A DNA stretch of 40,401 nt. It comes from Anaerolineae bacterium (GTDB taxonomy: Bacteria; Chloroflexota; Anaerolineae; UBA4142; SHND01). The notes under the pieces are model-generated. The model worked only from the letters and a program-made list of their open reading frames with translations, ran no database searches and was not told the DNA's origin. Made by a program: the position numbers and the translations under genes. Where the stretch lies: positions 1 through 40,401 of the forward strand of contig JADZCJ010000136.1 of assembly GCA_020851635.1 (NCBI GenBank), read 5' to 3'. Shown in pieces: positions 25,327 to 32,400 of the stretch (positions are counted from its first letter, which is position 1; each line of letters begins with the position of its first letter).

Positions 25327-25425
25327 GAAACGGTCTCGAGATAAAAGGCAAGCGGGTTCGAGTTGTACACTTGCAGCTGTTCAGAGCACAATTCGAGCGC
25401 AGGCAGCCATTTCGAGATAGTTTCC
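25326..25425 (+). other. 100-nt structured element, copy A (upstream of the glmS ribozyme)
   Basis: Aligns without gaps to 34587-34686, 71 of 100 positions identical. Pairing common to both copies: outer stem GAAAC/GTTTC (positions 2-6 with 95-99), a 2-by-2 internal loop, TCTCG/CGAGA (9-13 with 88-92), and an inner hairpin of positions 31-41 with 63-73. In that hairpin pairs 33-71 and 39-65 change from T-A to C-G, and two G-T pairs become A-T or T-A. Conserved loop bases include TTGC and TTCAG. This pattern supports a conserved RNA or DNA fold. The family is not recognised. A MITE or REP-type repeat remains possible. A minus-strand frame is open here, but mismatches show no codon periodicity. 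Confidence 0.7.
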
Positions 25426-25443
25426 AAACCAATGGGGAAAATG

Positions 25444-25690
25444 AGCGCATGGTCGGGTCAAGAACGTCACGGTGTAATCAAAGATACTCTCCAGTCTGGC
25501 ACCGGTGTCGCTGCGCTTGACCTGTTGACGAGGTGGAGGTTCCTTGCCGCGAGGCAAGTGTTAAGCGAGCGGCGCACAAGCGGCGCACAAGCGCGAAAAT
25601 CGAGAGATCAGCGGATGCCTCCATTGTGCTTGCGAACATAGTTCGTAACGAACTATGTTCGTGATGAGCAGCACAATAATTTTCTCCCCT
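25444..25690 (+). ncRNA. glmS ribozyme-riboswitch
   Basis: A self-cleaving RNA activated by glucosamine-6-phosphate that lowers glmS mRNA. Seen: the cleavage-site region A|GCGC (cut expected between 25444 and 25445); P2 pairing GGTCAAG (25456-25462) with CTTGACC (25516-25522); the highly conserved core GTTGACGAGG followed by TGGAGGTT (25524-25541); ATCGAGA...AGCGGATG then CCTCC, closing P3 with GGAGG; and a P4 stem ATTGTGCT (25623-25630) with AGCACAAT (25670-25677), capped by a perfect 13-bp hairpin (25633-25661). Unusual: 54 extra bases (25542-25595), including the hairpin CTTGCC-GCGA-GGCAAG, sit between the 5' strand of P3 and ATCGA, which are normally almost adjacent. glmS follows at 25897. 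The 3' boundary is approximate. Confidence 0.87.
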
Positions 25691-25896
25691 TTCCGACGTG
25701 CCCCCAAAACCCGCGAGCAATCGCCGGCACAATTCGGGTGCGTCAAAGCCCAGGTTGTCAATTGAATCGGCGTACGCGCCAATGACGCGAGAATCTCGCA
25801 ACGCGAGAGGCGTTGACGCGCGGACGCGTTGACCGACCCGAGACGCAGCATTTGATTGTTGCGCTTGGGCTATGGTCTATTGATAGGAGAAAAAAC
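25691..25896 (+). other. Remainder of the glmS leader
   Basis: About 200 bases between the ribozyme and the glmS start. It contains a local hairpin-forming CGAGAATCTCG-type stretch near 25788 and the TAGGAG ribosome binding site (25884-25889). No open frame with protein character was recognised. Confidence 0.5.
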
Positions 25897-27735
25897 ATGT
25901 GCGGCATTGTCGCTTGTGTGGGTTATCGAGAGGTCACGCCCGTTCTACTCAACGGATTGAAACGGCTGGAATATCGCGGTTATGACTCGGCGGGGATTGC
26001 GGTGCGGACCGCCGACGGCACGATAGCGATTCGCAAGAGCGAGGGTAAGCTGTCTAAACTTGTGAATCAATTGAACGGCAGCGCGCCGCGCGGCACGCTG
26101 GGCATGGGGCATACACGCTGGGCAACGCACGGCGCGCCGAACGACGTGAACGCGCACCCGCACACGGATGAGAGCGGGCGCGTCGTCGTGATTCACAACG
26201 GGATTATCGAAAACTATGCAGAATTGCGGCTAGAGCTCAAGGCACGGGGGCATGTGTTCCAGTCGCAAACGGATACCGAGATCTTTGCGCATCTGGTCGA
26301 GGAAGAGTTTGAAAAACGCGGCGGAGAGGGTGCGGTCAACCTCCTCGATGCAGTGCGCGCGTCGCTGAAACGTGTGCGCGGAGCGTATTCGTTTGTGGTG
26401 ATGGATGCGCGAGTGCCCGACCTTTTGATCGGCGCGCGGCATTTTTCGCCGCTGATCGTCGGAATCGGCGAGGGTGAGAATCTGCTGGCGTCCGACATTC
26501 CGGCGCTGCTCGAGCACACGCGCCGCGCGCTCGTCATTGAAGACGGTGAGGTGGTTGCCCTCACAAGCGACGTCGTTCGCATTTATACCCTCGACGGCGG
26601 ATCCGTCGAGCGCGAACCGTTCGAGGTGACGTGGGATGTGACATTGGCGGAAAAGGGCGGGTTTGCCACTTTTTTCACCAAGGAGATTTACGAACAACCC
26701 GCCGCGCTGGCGAACGCGCTGCGCGGGCGCGTGGAGCCGCAGCGCGTGGCGCTGCCCGAACTGGCGGGAATTGATTTTGACCGCGTGGACCGGGTGCATA
26801 TTGTCGCGTGCGGCACTTCGTATCATGCGGGGCTGGCTGGCAAGCTGGCGCTGGAACGATGGGCGCGCGTGCCCGTCAATGTCGAAGTGGCGTCGGAATA
26901 TCGCTATGCCTCTCCTGTCGTGAACGAAAGAACGTTGATGGTCCTGATTACCCAGTCGGGCGAGACTGCGGACACGCTCGCCTGTTTTCGATTGGCGCGA
27001 GAGCGGGGCGCGCAGACGCTGGCGCTGACGAACGTGGTGGGGAGCTCGATCACGCGCGGCGCGGATGCGGTGATCTATCTGAATGTCGGTCCTGAAATCG
27101 GGGTCGTCGCAACCAAGACCTATACGGCGCAGGTCGCGCTGCTGGAACTGGTAGCGCTGGACTGGGCGATACGGCGCGAAACGGTCGGTGAAATCAAGCA
27201 CGAACTGTTGCAGAGCTTTGTACGGCTGCCCGATCTGGTGCAAGCAATCATCGGTTCCGACCATCAAACCGAACAGCTGGCAAAGCAAGTAAACCGGTAT
27301 CGCTCTGCATTCTTTTTTGGGCGCGGTTTTGGATATGTTGCTGCGCTGGAAGGCGCGTTAAAACTCAAAGAAGTGAGCTATTTGCACGCCGAAGCATACG
27401 CGGCGGGAGAGCTCAAACACGGACCGATCGCGATGCTCGACCCTGAAATTCCGGTGATTGCGATCGCGACGCAAAGCGCGACACTGGACAAAGTCGTGAG
27501 CAACATGCAAGAGGTGCGCGCGCGCCGCGCGCCGGTGATTGCGGTGGCGACGGATGGCGATACATTTATTGCGGAACATGCCGACGACGTGATTTACATT
27601 CCGTATGCCCCCGAGCATCTCACGCCGATTCTGGCGGTCGTGCCGCTGCAGCTCTTGTCATACCACGTTGCCGCATTGCGCGGCTGTGATATTGACCAGC
27701 CGCGTAATTTAGCCAAGAGCGTGACGGTGGAGTGA
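25897..27735 (+). CDS. glmS: Glutamine-fructose-6-phosphate aminotransferase (isomerising)
   Basis: Makes glucosamine-6-phosphate from fructose-6-phosphate and glutamine, the first step toward peptidoglycan amino sugars. 612 residues. The ATG at 25897 was chosen because it yields MCGIVACVG with the catalytic Cys2; a longer in-frame form would block it. TAGGAG lies 7 nt upstream. The glutaminase domain covers 1 to about 225 (LEYRGYDSAG, HTRWATHG, HNGIIENYAEL). The first SIS domain is about 280-415 (VACGTSYHAG, TQSGETADT), the second about 450-585 (GRGFGYVAALEGALKLKEVSYLHAEAY), and the protein ends in the usual AKSVTVE. Regulated by the glmS ribozyme in its leader; a strong terminator begins at its stop. 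Confidence 0.98.
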   Translation: MCGIVACVGYREVTPVLLNGLKRLEYRGYDSAGIAVRTADGTIAIRKSEGKLSKLVNQLNGSAPRGTLGMGHTRWATHGAPNDVNAHPHTDESGRVVVIHNGIIENYAELRLELKARGHVFQSQTDTEIFAHLVEEEFEKRGGEGAVNLLDAVRASLKRVRGAYSFVVMDARVPDLLIGARHFSPLIVGIGEGENLLASDIPALLEHTRRALVIEDGEVVALTSDVVRIYTLDGGSVEREPFEVTWDVTLAEKGGFATFFTKEIYEQPAALANALRGRVEPQRVALPELAGIDFDRVDRVHIVACGTSYHAGLAGKLALERWARVPVNVEVASEYRYASPVVNERTLMVLITQSGETADTLACFRLARERGAQTLALTNVVGSSITRGADAVIYLNVGPEIGVVATKTYTAQVALLELVALDWAIRRETVGEIKHELLQSFVRLPDLVQAIIGSDHQTEQLAKQVNRYRSAFFFGRGFGYVAALEGALKLKEVSYLHAEAYAAGELKHGPIAMLDPEIPVIAIATQSATLDKVVSNMQEVRARRAPVIAVATDGDTFIAEHADDVIYIPYAPEHLTPILAVVPLQLLSYHVAALRGCDIDQPRNLAKSVTVE

Positions 27736-27771
27736 AAACAGGGCGGTGGAATCTATCCACCGCCCTGTTTT
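27735..27771 (+). terminator. Intrinsic terminator after glmS
   Basis: AAAACAGGGCGGTGGA (27735-27750) pairs perfectly over 16 bp with 27756-27771 across a 5-nt loop, ending in a T-run. The flanking A/T runs make it bidirectional, serving the convergent DUF4337 gene too. It overlaps the last base of the glmS stop codon. Confidence 0.95.
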
Positions 27772-27779
27772 TCTATCTT

Positions 27780-28409
27780 TTACAACGGCAGGGGGACGAT
27801 CAAGAACAAACCATTCAAGATAAATAATATGCTGATGCCCGCGAGCGCGAGCGAGAGGTAAAGGAGGGGGCGCGATACAACGATAATGGCGGCGGACATG
27901 ACTACGATCGCGATTTGCAGAAGGACGGAAGCATAATCGTAATTGTCATCGCGAGCCATGGCTTGATCGCGGCGTTGTTCCATGTTCCGCGCCTGCGCCA
28001 GCAGCTCGACCTTGCCTTCGCCCCGAAGCGGATTGGCGGGGTCGGCGGGGTCCGGTTCGCTTTCGTAACGGTTGATGGTATCTGTGTATTTGCGAATCCC
28101 ACTTTGCAGCAGTTCGAGTTGGGCGGAGGTCAGTTTCGTTGTGTCGCCCGCCATTTGGAAATTCATTTGGTCCAGCGCCAACTTGTAACTGGTTTGGCGG
28201 ATATTTTTCGCCTGGAAAAAAGAGTATGCGTCCGCCGTCGCGATGCTCAGACGCAAGACATCCTGCTCGACATTGTTGCCGAGTAACGTAGCGATAGCAA
28301 GAATGACTGCCAGCACCGCCACCAAAAAGCCGCCGCGAACCCGAAATGTTTCTTGCGTTTGCTGCTGGTCGGAAATCATGTCGAGCGCGCGGTCCATCGC
28401 TTCGTTCAC
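27780..28409 (-). CDS. DUF4337-family membrane protein
   Basis: 209 residues from the GTG at 28409. Helices at about residues 24-43 (VAVLAVILAIATLLGN) and, near the C-terminus, two more (about 160-178 and 184-205). The middle soluble part has the family features ATADAYSFFQAKNIRQTSYKLA, where DUF4337 proteins usually read KAADxWAYYQAKSIR. Function is unknown in the family. The GTG start was chosen over the longer frame at 28442 because GAGGAGG lies 9 nt upstream of it. Convergent with glmS across a shared terminator. Confidence 0.78.
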   Translation of the reverse strand: MNEAMDRALDMISDQQQTQETFRVRGGFLVAVLAVILAIATLLGNNVEQDVLRLSIATADAYSFFQAKNIRQTSYKLALDQMNFQMAGDTTKLTSAQLELLQSGIRKYTDTINRYESEPDPADPANPLRGEGKVELLAQARNMEQRRDQAMARDDNYDYASVLLQIAIVVMSAAIIVVSRPLLYLSLALAGISILFILNGLFLIVPLPL

Positions 28410-28570
28410 AGCTCGTATCCTCCTCGTTTCGCAGTTACACAACTGCGTCTAATGGGTCGTTGACCTATTTGTTGTATCTCGTTCTGGACAAACGCTCTAC
28501 TGGGCGTTTGGGACAAGCAGTTTATCTCATGCCTCACGCAAGCGTCAAGCAGCTGGTGATTGCCTATATC

Positions 28571-28609
28571 TCAAAACCTTCGAGGTCTCCGAGACCTCGA
28601 AGGTTTTGA
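28571..28609. repeat. 39-nt perfect palindrome (ACCTCGAAGGT family)
   Basis: TCAAAACCTTCGAGGTCTC (28571-28589) is followed by one base and then its exact complement (28591-28609). The same core, TTCGAGGT...ACCTCGAA, is found at 969-992 inside the MITE, so this is a small dispersed repeat. It lies between the divergent DUF4337 and glycosyltransferase genes; a terminator role is unlikely without a T-run. Confidence 0.8.
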
Positions 28610-28671
28610 ATACAAACTTATTCTACGCGATGTGGGTAATCACCAGTCAAACAGGGGTGGTCAAGTCGCTA

Positions 28672-28680
28672 TGCTATAAT
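28672..28680 (+). promoter_or_regulatory. Extended -10 promoter, probably giving a leaderless mRNA
   Basis: TGCTATAAT matches the extended -10 consensus TGnTATAAT exactly. With the usual 6-7 nt distance, transcription would begin at or next to the A of the ATG at 28687. No clear -35 box and no ribosome binding site is present, in line with leaderless translation. Confidence 0.65.
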
Positions 28681-28686
28681 CGAGCG

Positions 28687-29898
28687 ATGCGGGTTGCGAT
28701 GCTCGGTCCTTTTGGTCTCAAGCCGAAAGGGACAATGGCGGCGCGCGCGCTGCCATTGGCAGGCGCGCTGACCGGGCGCGGGCATACGGTCACATTGATA
28801 CTGCCGCCGTGGTCATATCCCGAAGATTCGGGCAAGGGCTGGGAGCAGAACGGGGTTCGCATAGAGAATGTGGCTATCAACCCGCGCGCGCGAATTCCTG
28901 TTCGAATGCTCTCGGCTGCGCGCGCGTTTCATCCCGACGCGGTCTATATTTTCAAGCCCAAAGCATATTCGGGGCTGGTGCAATGGCTGGTGTGGCAGCT
29001 GCGCGATTTGAGCAGTTTCAAGCCGCGCATCCTTTTGGATGAGGACGATTGGGAAGGGGCGGGTGGTTGGAACGACCTTGCGCCGGCGGATGGTTCCAGA
29101 CCCTACACGTGGTCCCAGAAACGATTTTTTGCGTGGCAGGAGAGTTGGGGGTTGAGACACGCCGACGCGGTGACAGTGGCGAGCAGGGCGCTAGAGACAA
29201 TCGTTCTCAGTCACGGCGTGCCGCGCGAACGCGTGCTGTATGTGCCGAATGGGGTCAATCCACTACCGCCGTCGAAGGCGTCTCGCAGCGAGATTCGCGC
29301 GGAATTGGGCATCAAGAGTGCGCCACTGATACTGCTCTATACGCGCTTTTTCGAGTTTGATTTGAATCGCCTCGTCGCCATGCTGACACGGGTGTTGGCA
29401 GAGGCGCGGGACGCGAAACTGCTGCTGGTGGGCAGGGGATTGTTTGGCGAAGAGGAACGCTTTCTTGAAATGGCGCGCGCGCAAGGTTGGCGCGAGCGCG
29501 TGGCGGATGCGGGGTGGGTCGAGAGCGCAAGATTGCGAGGATATTTTGCGGCGGCGGATGTGGCGATCTTTCCATTCGACGATACGCTGGTCAACCGGTG
29601 CAAATGTTCCGTGAAATTGGTTGACTTGCTTGCGAACGGGGCGCCGGTGGTTGCCGAAGCGGTTGGGCAGGTGCATGAGTATATTCGCGACGGAGAAACG
29701 GGTATCCTTGTCCCGCCGACTGACGTAGACACTTTTGCTCGCCGGGTAATCGAACTTTTGGGGGATCAGGAAAAGCGCGCGCGTCTGGGGTCGTGTGCGG
29801 CGAGCGCCATGACCAGAGAGTATCAATGGGAGAAATTGGCGGGACCGTTGGAGAACTGGTTATACAAGAGCAAGGCGGCTGCAAGAGTAGATGGATGA
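28687..29898 (+). CDS. Glycosyltransferase family 4-like protein
   Basis: 403 residues with a GT-B fold. The N-terminal domain begins MRVAMLGPFGLKPKGTMAARALPLAGAL, the typical GT4 start with a glycine-rich loop. The C-terminal domain has LILLYTRFFEFDLNRLVAML (about 223), LLLVGRGLFGEEERFLEMA, AADVAIFPFDDTLVNRCKCSVKLVDLLANG (the donor-binding region, about 300-330) and HEYIRDGETGILVPPTDVD. It would move a sugar from a nucleotide donor to an unknown acceptor, probably for a glycolipid or exopolysaccharide. The usual second Glu of the EX7E motif is not obvious. The start at 28687 is set by the promoter; the longer frame from 28606 begins upstream of it. Confidence 0.86.
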   Translation: MRVAMLGPFGLKPKGTMAARALPLAGALTGRGHTVTLILPPWSYPEDSGKGWEQNGVRIENVAINPRARIPVRMLSAARAFHPDAVYIFKPKAYSGLVQWLVWQLRDLSSFKPRILLDEDDWEGAGGWNDLAPADGSRPYTWSQKRFFAWQESWGLRHADAVTVASRALETIVLSHGVPRERVLYVPNGVNPLPPSKASRSEIRAELGIKSAPLILLYTRFFEFDLNRLVAMLTRVLAEARDAKLLLVGRGLFGEEERFLEMARAQGWRERVADAGWVESARLRGYFAAADVAIFPFDDTLVNRCKCSVKLVDLLANGAPVVAEAVGQVHEYIRDGETGILVPPTDVDTFARRVIELLGDQEKRARLGSCAASAMTREYQWEKLAGPLENWLYKSKAAARVDG

Positions 29899-29931
29899 TT
29901 CAGATCTGGTTGGGCGAATACCCGGCTCTTG

Positions 29932-30699
29932 CTATGCAAAATCGTTTTCCAGCTCTTGCAGCGTGGGCACGCGCGAGTCCGCATCTTGTCGCCTGGTCAG
30001 ATAGATCTCGCCAAACATGTCGTCCTGTTCGACAAAAATCAGTTTCCGTTTGAGCGATTCGAGAATGGCGAGAAAAGTGACAATCACTTCGACGCGCGTT
30101 TGCGCCTGTCCCAGCAGGGCGGCAAAGCCCACGCGCGGATTCAGCTCTGTCAATTCGCGAATGCGCGCGATGCGATGGTGAATCGAAAGGCGCAGCGGTT
30201 CCATCACAATCCCGGCGGGCAGCTGTGGCGCGGCGTCAAGGGTGCGCTTGAACGCATTCAACAGGGTCTTGAAAGTCAGCCCCGCGATTTTTGTCGGACG
30301 TGTGACGGTCGGTTTTGGGGTGGGGGCGCGACGCGGAAAGGTGCGGACATTGCGCTGTTCGCGTTCGCGGAGTTTTTGCGCCAGTTGTTTGAACAATTTA
30401 TAGTCACGGAGCTGGCGCGCAAGCGCCTCGGCGGAATCCTCGACCTCGATCTCGCGCTCGGACTCGACGCGCGGGAGCAGCGAGCGCGATTTGATCAGGA
30501 TCAGGCGCGCCGCCAGCACCAAATAATCCGCCAGGGCATTCAGCTCGATGTTTCCCGGTTTGGTCACAAATTCGAGATATTGGTCGGCGACGGAGGCGAG
30601 CGAAACGCGCGTGATATCGAGCTCGGCGCGTTCGATCATCTGGAGCAAAAGATCAAGCGGGCCTTCGAATTCGGGCAAGATGACTGAATAATCGTCCAT
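29932..30699 (-). CDS. scpA: Segregation and condensation protein A
   Basis: The kleisin subunit that bridges the SMC heads and binds ScpB. 255 residues: the N-terminal hallmark FEGPLDLLLQMIERAELDITRVSLASVADQYLE (about 11-43), LADYLVLAARLILIKSRSLLP (about 56-76), a variable charged centre with LRDYKLFKQLAQKLREREQRN, and a C-terminal winged-helix segment ending VTFLAILESLKRKLIFVEQDDMFGEIYL. scpB is at 21755-22513 on the opposite strand, about 7.4 kb away, whereas the two are usually neighbours. Convergent with the glycosyltransferase gene and divergent from the ABC ATPase gene, with only 35 nt between starts. Confidence 0.94.
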   Translation of the reverse strand: MDDYSVILPEFEGPLDLLLQMIERAELDITRVSLASVADQYLEFVTKPGNIELNALADYLVLAARLILIKSRSLLPRVESEREIEVEDSAEALARQLRDYKLFKQLAQKLREREQRNVRTFPRRAPTPKPTVTRPTKIAGLTFKTLLNAFKRTLDAAPQLPAGIVMEPLRLSIHHRIARIRELTELNPRVGFAALLGQAQTRVEVIVTFLAILESLKRKLIFVEQDDMFGEIYLTRRQDADSRVPTLQELENDFA

Positions 30700-30734
30700 G
30701 TGACCCGAGAGATTATAGCCGATTCTGATGGTAA

Positions 30735-31439
30735 ATGTCCAACGCTTTGATTGATGTCAGGAACGTTTCCCGCGTTTACACGATGGGTGCGCGAACGCTA
30801 TATGCACTGCGTGACGTAACGGTTCAGGTGAAACAGGGCGAATTTGTCTCGGTGATCGGACCGAGCGGCAGCGGCAAATCCACTCTTTTGAACCTGGTGG
30901 GCGGAATTGATCAGCCAACCAAGGGTGAGGTGTGGGTGGATGGGACGCGGATTGACGCGATGGGCGAAAATGCGCTCGCCATTTTCCGGCGCAGTCATAT
31001 CGGCATCGTCTTTCAGTTTTTCCAGCTTTTGCCCACGTTGACCGCGCTGGAGAATGTCACGCTGCCGATGGAACTGCGCGGCGATGGCAGCAAGAACCGC
31101 CGCGAACGCGCAGAGGAAATGCTGGCGCGGGTGGGTTTGGCTGCGCGGATGACGCAACTGCCGGGCGAGCTCTCGGGTGGGGAACAACAGCGCGTCGCGA
31201 TTGCGCGGGCGCTGGTGAATGATCCGCCGATTTTGCTGGCGGATGAACCGACAGGCAATTTGGACACGGCTAATGCCGAGGGCATTGTGGCGCTGCTGCG
31301 CGAACTCGCGGATGCGGGCAAAACGATATTGTTGATTACGCACGAAGCTAATCTGGCGCGGGCGGCGCACAGGTCAATCCTGATGCGTGATGGGCAGATT
31401 GTCGAGCAGCCGCTTGCGGCGCCCGCTCCTGCAATCTGA
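30735..31439 (+). CDS. ABC transporter ATP-binding protein, MacB/LolD type
   Basis: 234 residues with a complete nucleotide-binding domain: Walker A GPSGSGKST (42-50), Q-loop in FQFFQLLPTLTALENV (about 94), signature LSGGE (146-150), Walker B ILLADE (166-171), D-loop GNLD and H-loop His203. The LLPTLTALENVTLPM segment is typical of the LolD/MacB/FtsE-like group that works with FtsX/MacB-type permeases in export or membrane-protein release. No permease lies next to it, so its partner is elsewhere. Start ATG at 30735 is 35 nt from the divergent scpA start; the M50 protease gene follows after 22 nt. Confidence 0.92.
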   Translation: MSNALIDVRNVSRVYTMGARTLYALRDVTVQVKQGEFVSVIGPSGSGKSTLLNLVGGIDQPTKGEVWVDGTRIDAMGENALAIFRRSHIGIVFQFFQLLPTLTALENVTLPMELRGDGSKNRRERAEEMLARVGLAARMTQLPGELSGGEQQRVAIARALVNDPPILLADEPTGNLDTANAEGIVALLRELADAGKTILLITHEANLARAAHRSILMRDGQIVEQPLAAPAPAI

Positions 31440-31461
31440 TAGCTTGAAAACAGAGGTAAGA

Positions 31462-32172
31462 ATGTTACTACGTCTGGATGGAACGCCGATCATTTATATC
31501 ATTATCTATTTGATAACGGTGCTGGTCATTTCGCTGACGGTACACGAGGCGGCGCACGCGTGGATGGCATTGAGATTGGGCGATGATACCCCAAAAAAGA
31601 TGGGGCGGGTCTCTTTGAATCCCCTGGCGCATCTCGACCCTATCGGGTCGCTCATGATTCTATTTGTCGGCGTTGGGTGGGGCAAACCTGTCCAGATTGA
31701 CGCGACCAAGCTGAGACCCAACCCCAAAGTGGGCATGGCGCTGGTCGCGATGGCGGGACCGTTCTCGAATCTGGTGATGGCGACGATTGGCGCGCTGATT
31801 TTGCGGACCCATTTTCTGACTTTTACTCCGCAAAAGTTTTTTACTTTTGCGGGTGAAAATTATTATTTTTCGCCGGGTTTTTTTGTCGAGACTTTTGTGC
31901 TTTTGAATCTGGGTCTGATGTTATTCAACCTGATTCCGCTGGCGCCGCTGGACGGCTCGCGTTTGTGGCAGATATTGCTGCCCGACAAGATCTATTGGCA
32001 ATATGCGCGGATTGAAATCTTTGCAGCGTTTCTTGTCATCGGACTGGTGCTTGCCGACCTGTATCTGAACAACGGGCAGGCGATTTCGGGCATCCTGACG
32101 CGCCCGATTTGCGGGCTGTGGCGAGTTATGGTGGGTTTTGGCACGCCGGATATGTGTCTGCAAATGGCATAG
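31462..32172 (+). CDS. Site-2 protease-like M50-family zinc metallopeptidase
   Basis: 236 residues, an integral-membrane protease. Metal site: His28-Glu29-x-x-His32 (HEAAH) in the first core helix and Asp164 in the NLIPLAPLDGSRL segment, the usual third ligand of M50B proteins. Other helices lie at about 64-76, 95-115, 142-160 and 188-205. Family members cleave membrane-embedded substrates such as anti-sigma factors; the substrate here is unknown. The ATG at 31462 was chosen because AGAGG lies 6 nt upstream and because the longer frame from 31387 overlaps the ABC gene with a tail unlike the family. Confidence 0.92.
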   Translation: MLLRLDGTPIIYIIIYLITVLVISLTVHEAAHAWMALRLGDDTPKKMGRVSLNPLAHLDPIGSLMILFVGVGWGKPVQIDATKLRPNPKVGMALVAMAGPFSNLVMATIGALILRTHFLTFTPQKFFTFAGENYYFSPGFFVETFVLLNLGLMLFNLIPLAPLDGSRLWQILLPDKIYWQYARIEIFAAFLVIGLVLADLYLNNGQAISGILTRPICGLWRVMVGFGTPDMCLQMA

Positions 32173-32175
32173 CTG

Positions 32176-32271
32176 TAGCAGGTTGTCGGAGAGACCTCAT
32201 TTGTAACTATAAACGCGCGCCATAGTATCACCAAGATAACTATAATTTGACTTCACTCGGACAACCTGCTA
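32176..32271 (+). mobile_element. 96-nt MITE, copy 1
   Basis: Bounded by 12-bp perfect terminal inverted repeats (TAGCAGGTTGTC and its complement) with TA at both outer ends. It aligns without gaps to the complement of 40068-40163 with 83 of 96 identical positions. No coding capacity. It lies between the M50 protease gene and the aspS promoter. Confidence 0.85.
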
Positions 32272-32340
32272 TCAAGATCATTTTCCGCAAATTGGCGCGA
32301 ATGTTGCGGTGGGACTTGTGGGTGGGTGGCATCTCGGGAT

Positions 32341-32368
32341 TTGTGACAGGGCAGATTCTGTCTATAAT
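32341..32368 (+). promoter_or_regulatory. aspS promoter
   Basis: TTGTGA (32341-32346), a 16-nt spacer and a perfect TATAAT (32363-32368). The predicted start near 32375 excludes the TTG at 32371 as a translation start and supports the ATG at 32401. Confidence 0.75.
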
Positions 32369-32400
32369 TCTTGTTTCAAATTCAAACATCGGGACAGAAA

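Noticed and set aside
25326-25450. Minus-strand peptide from element A (frame ending LAFYLETVS)
   Set aside because: It looks protein-like, but the same frame in copy B has stops, and the mismatches between copies show no codon periodicity. A decayed coding origin cannot be fully excluded.
25813-25896. Upstream extension of glmS to 25813
   Set aside because: It would bury the catalytic Cys2; the ATG at 25897 has a proper ribosome binding site.
32371-32400. Upstream TTG start for aspS
   Set aside because: It lies before the transcription start predicted from the TATAAT at 32363-32368.
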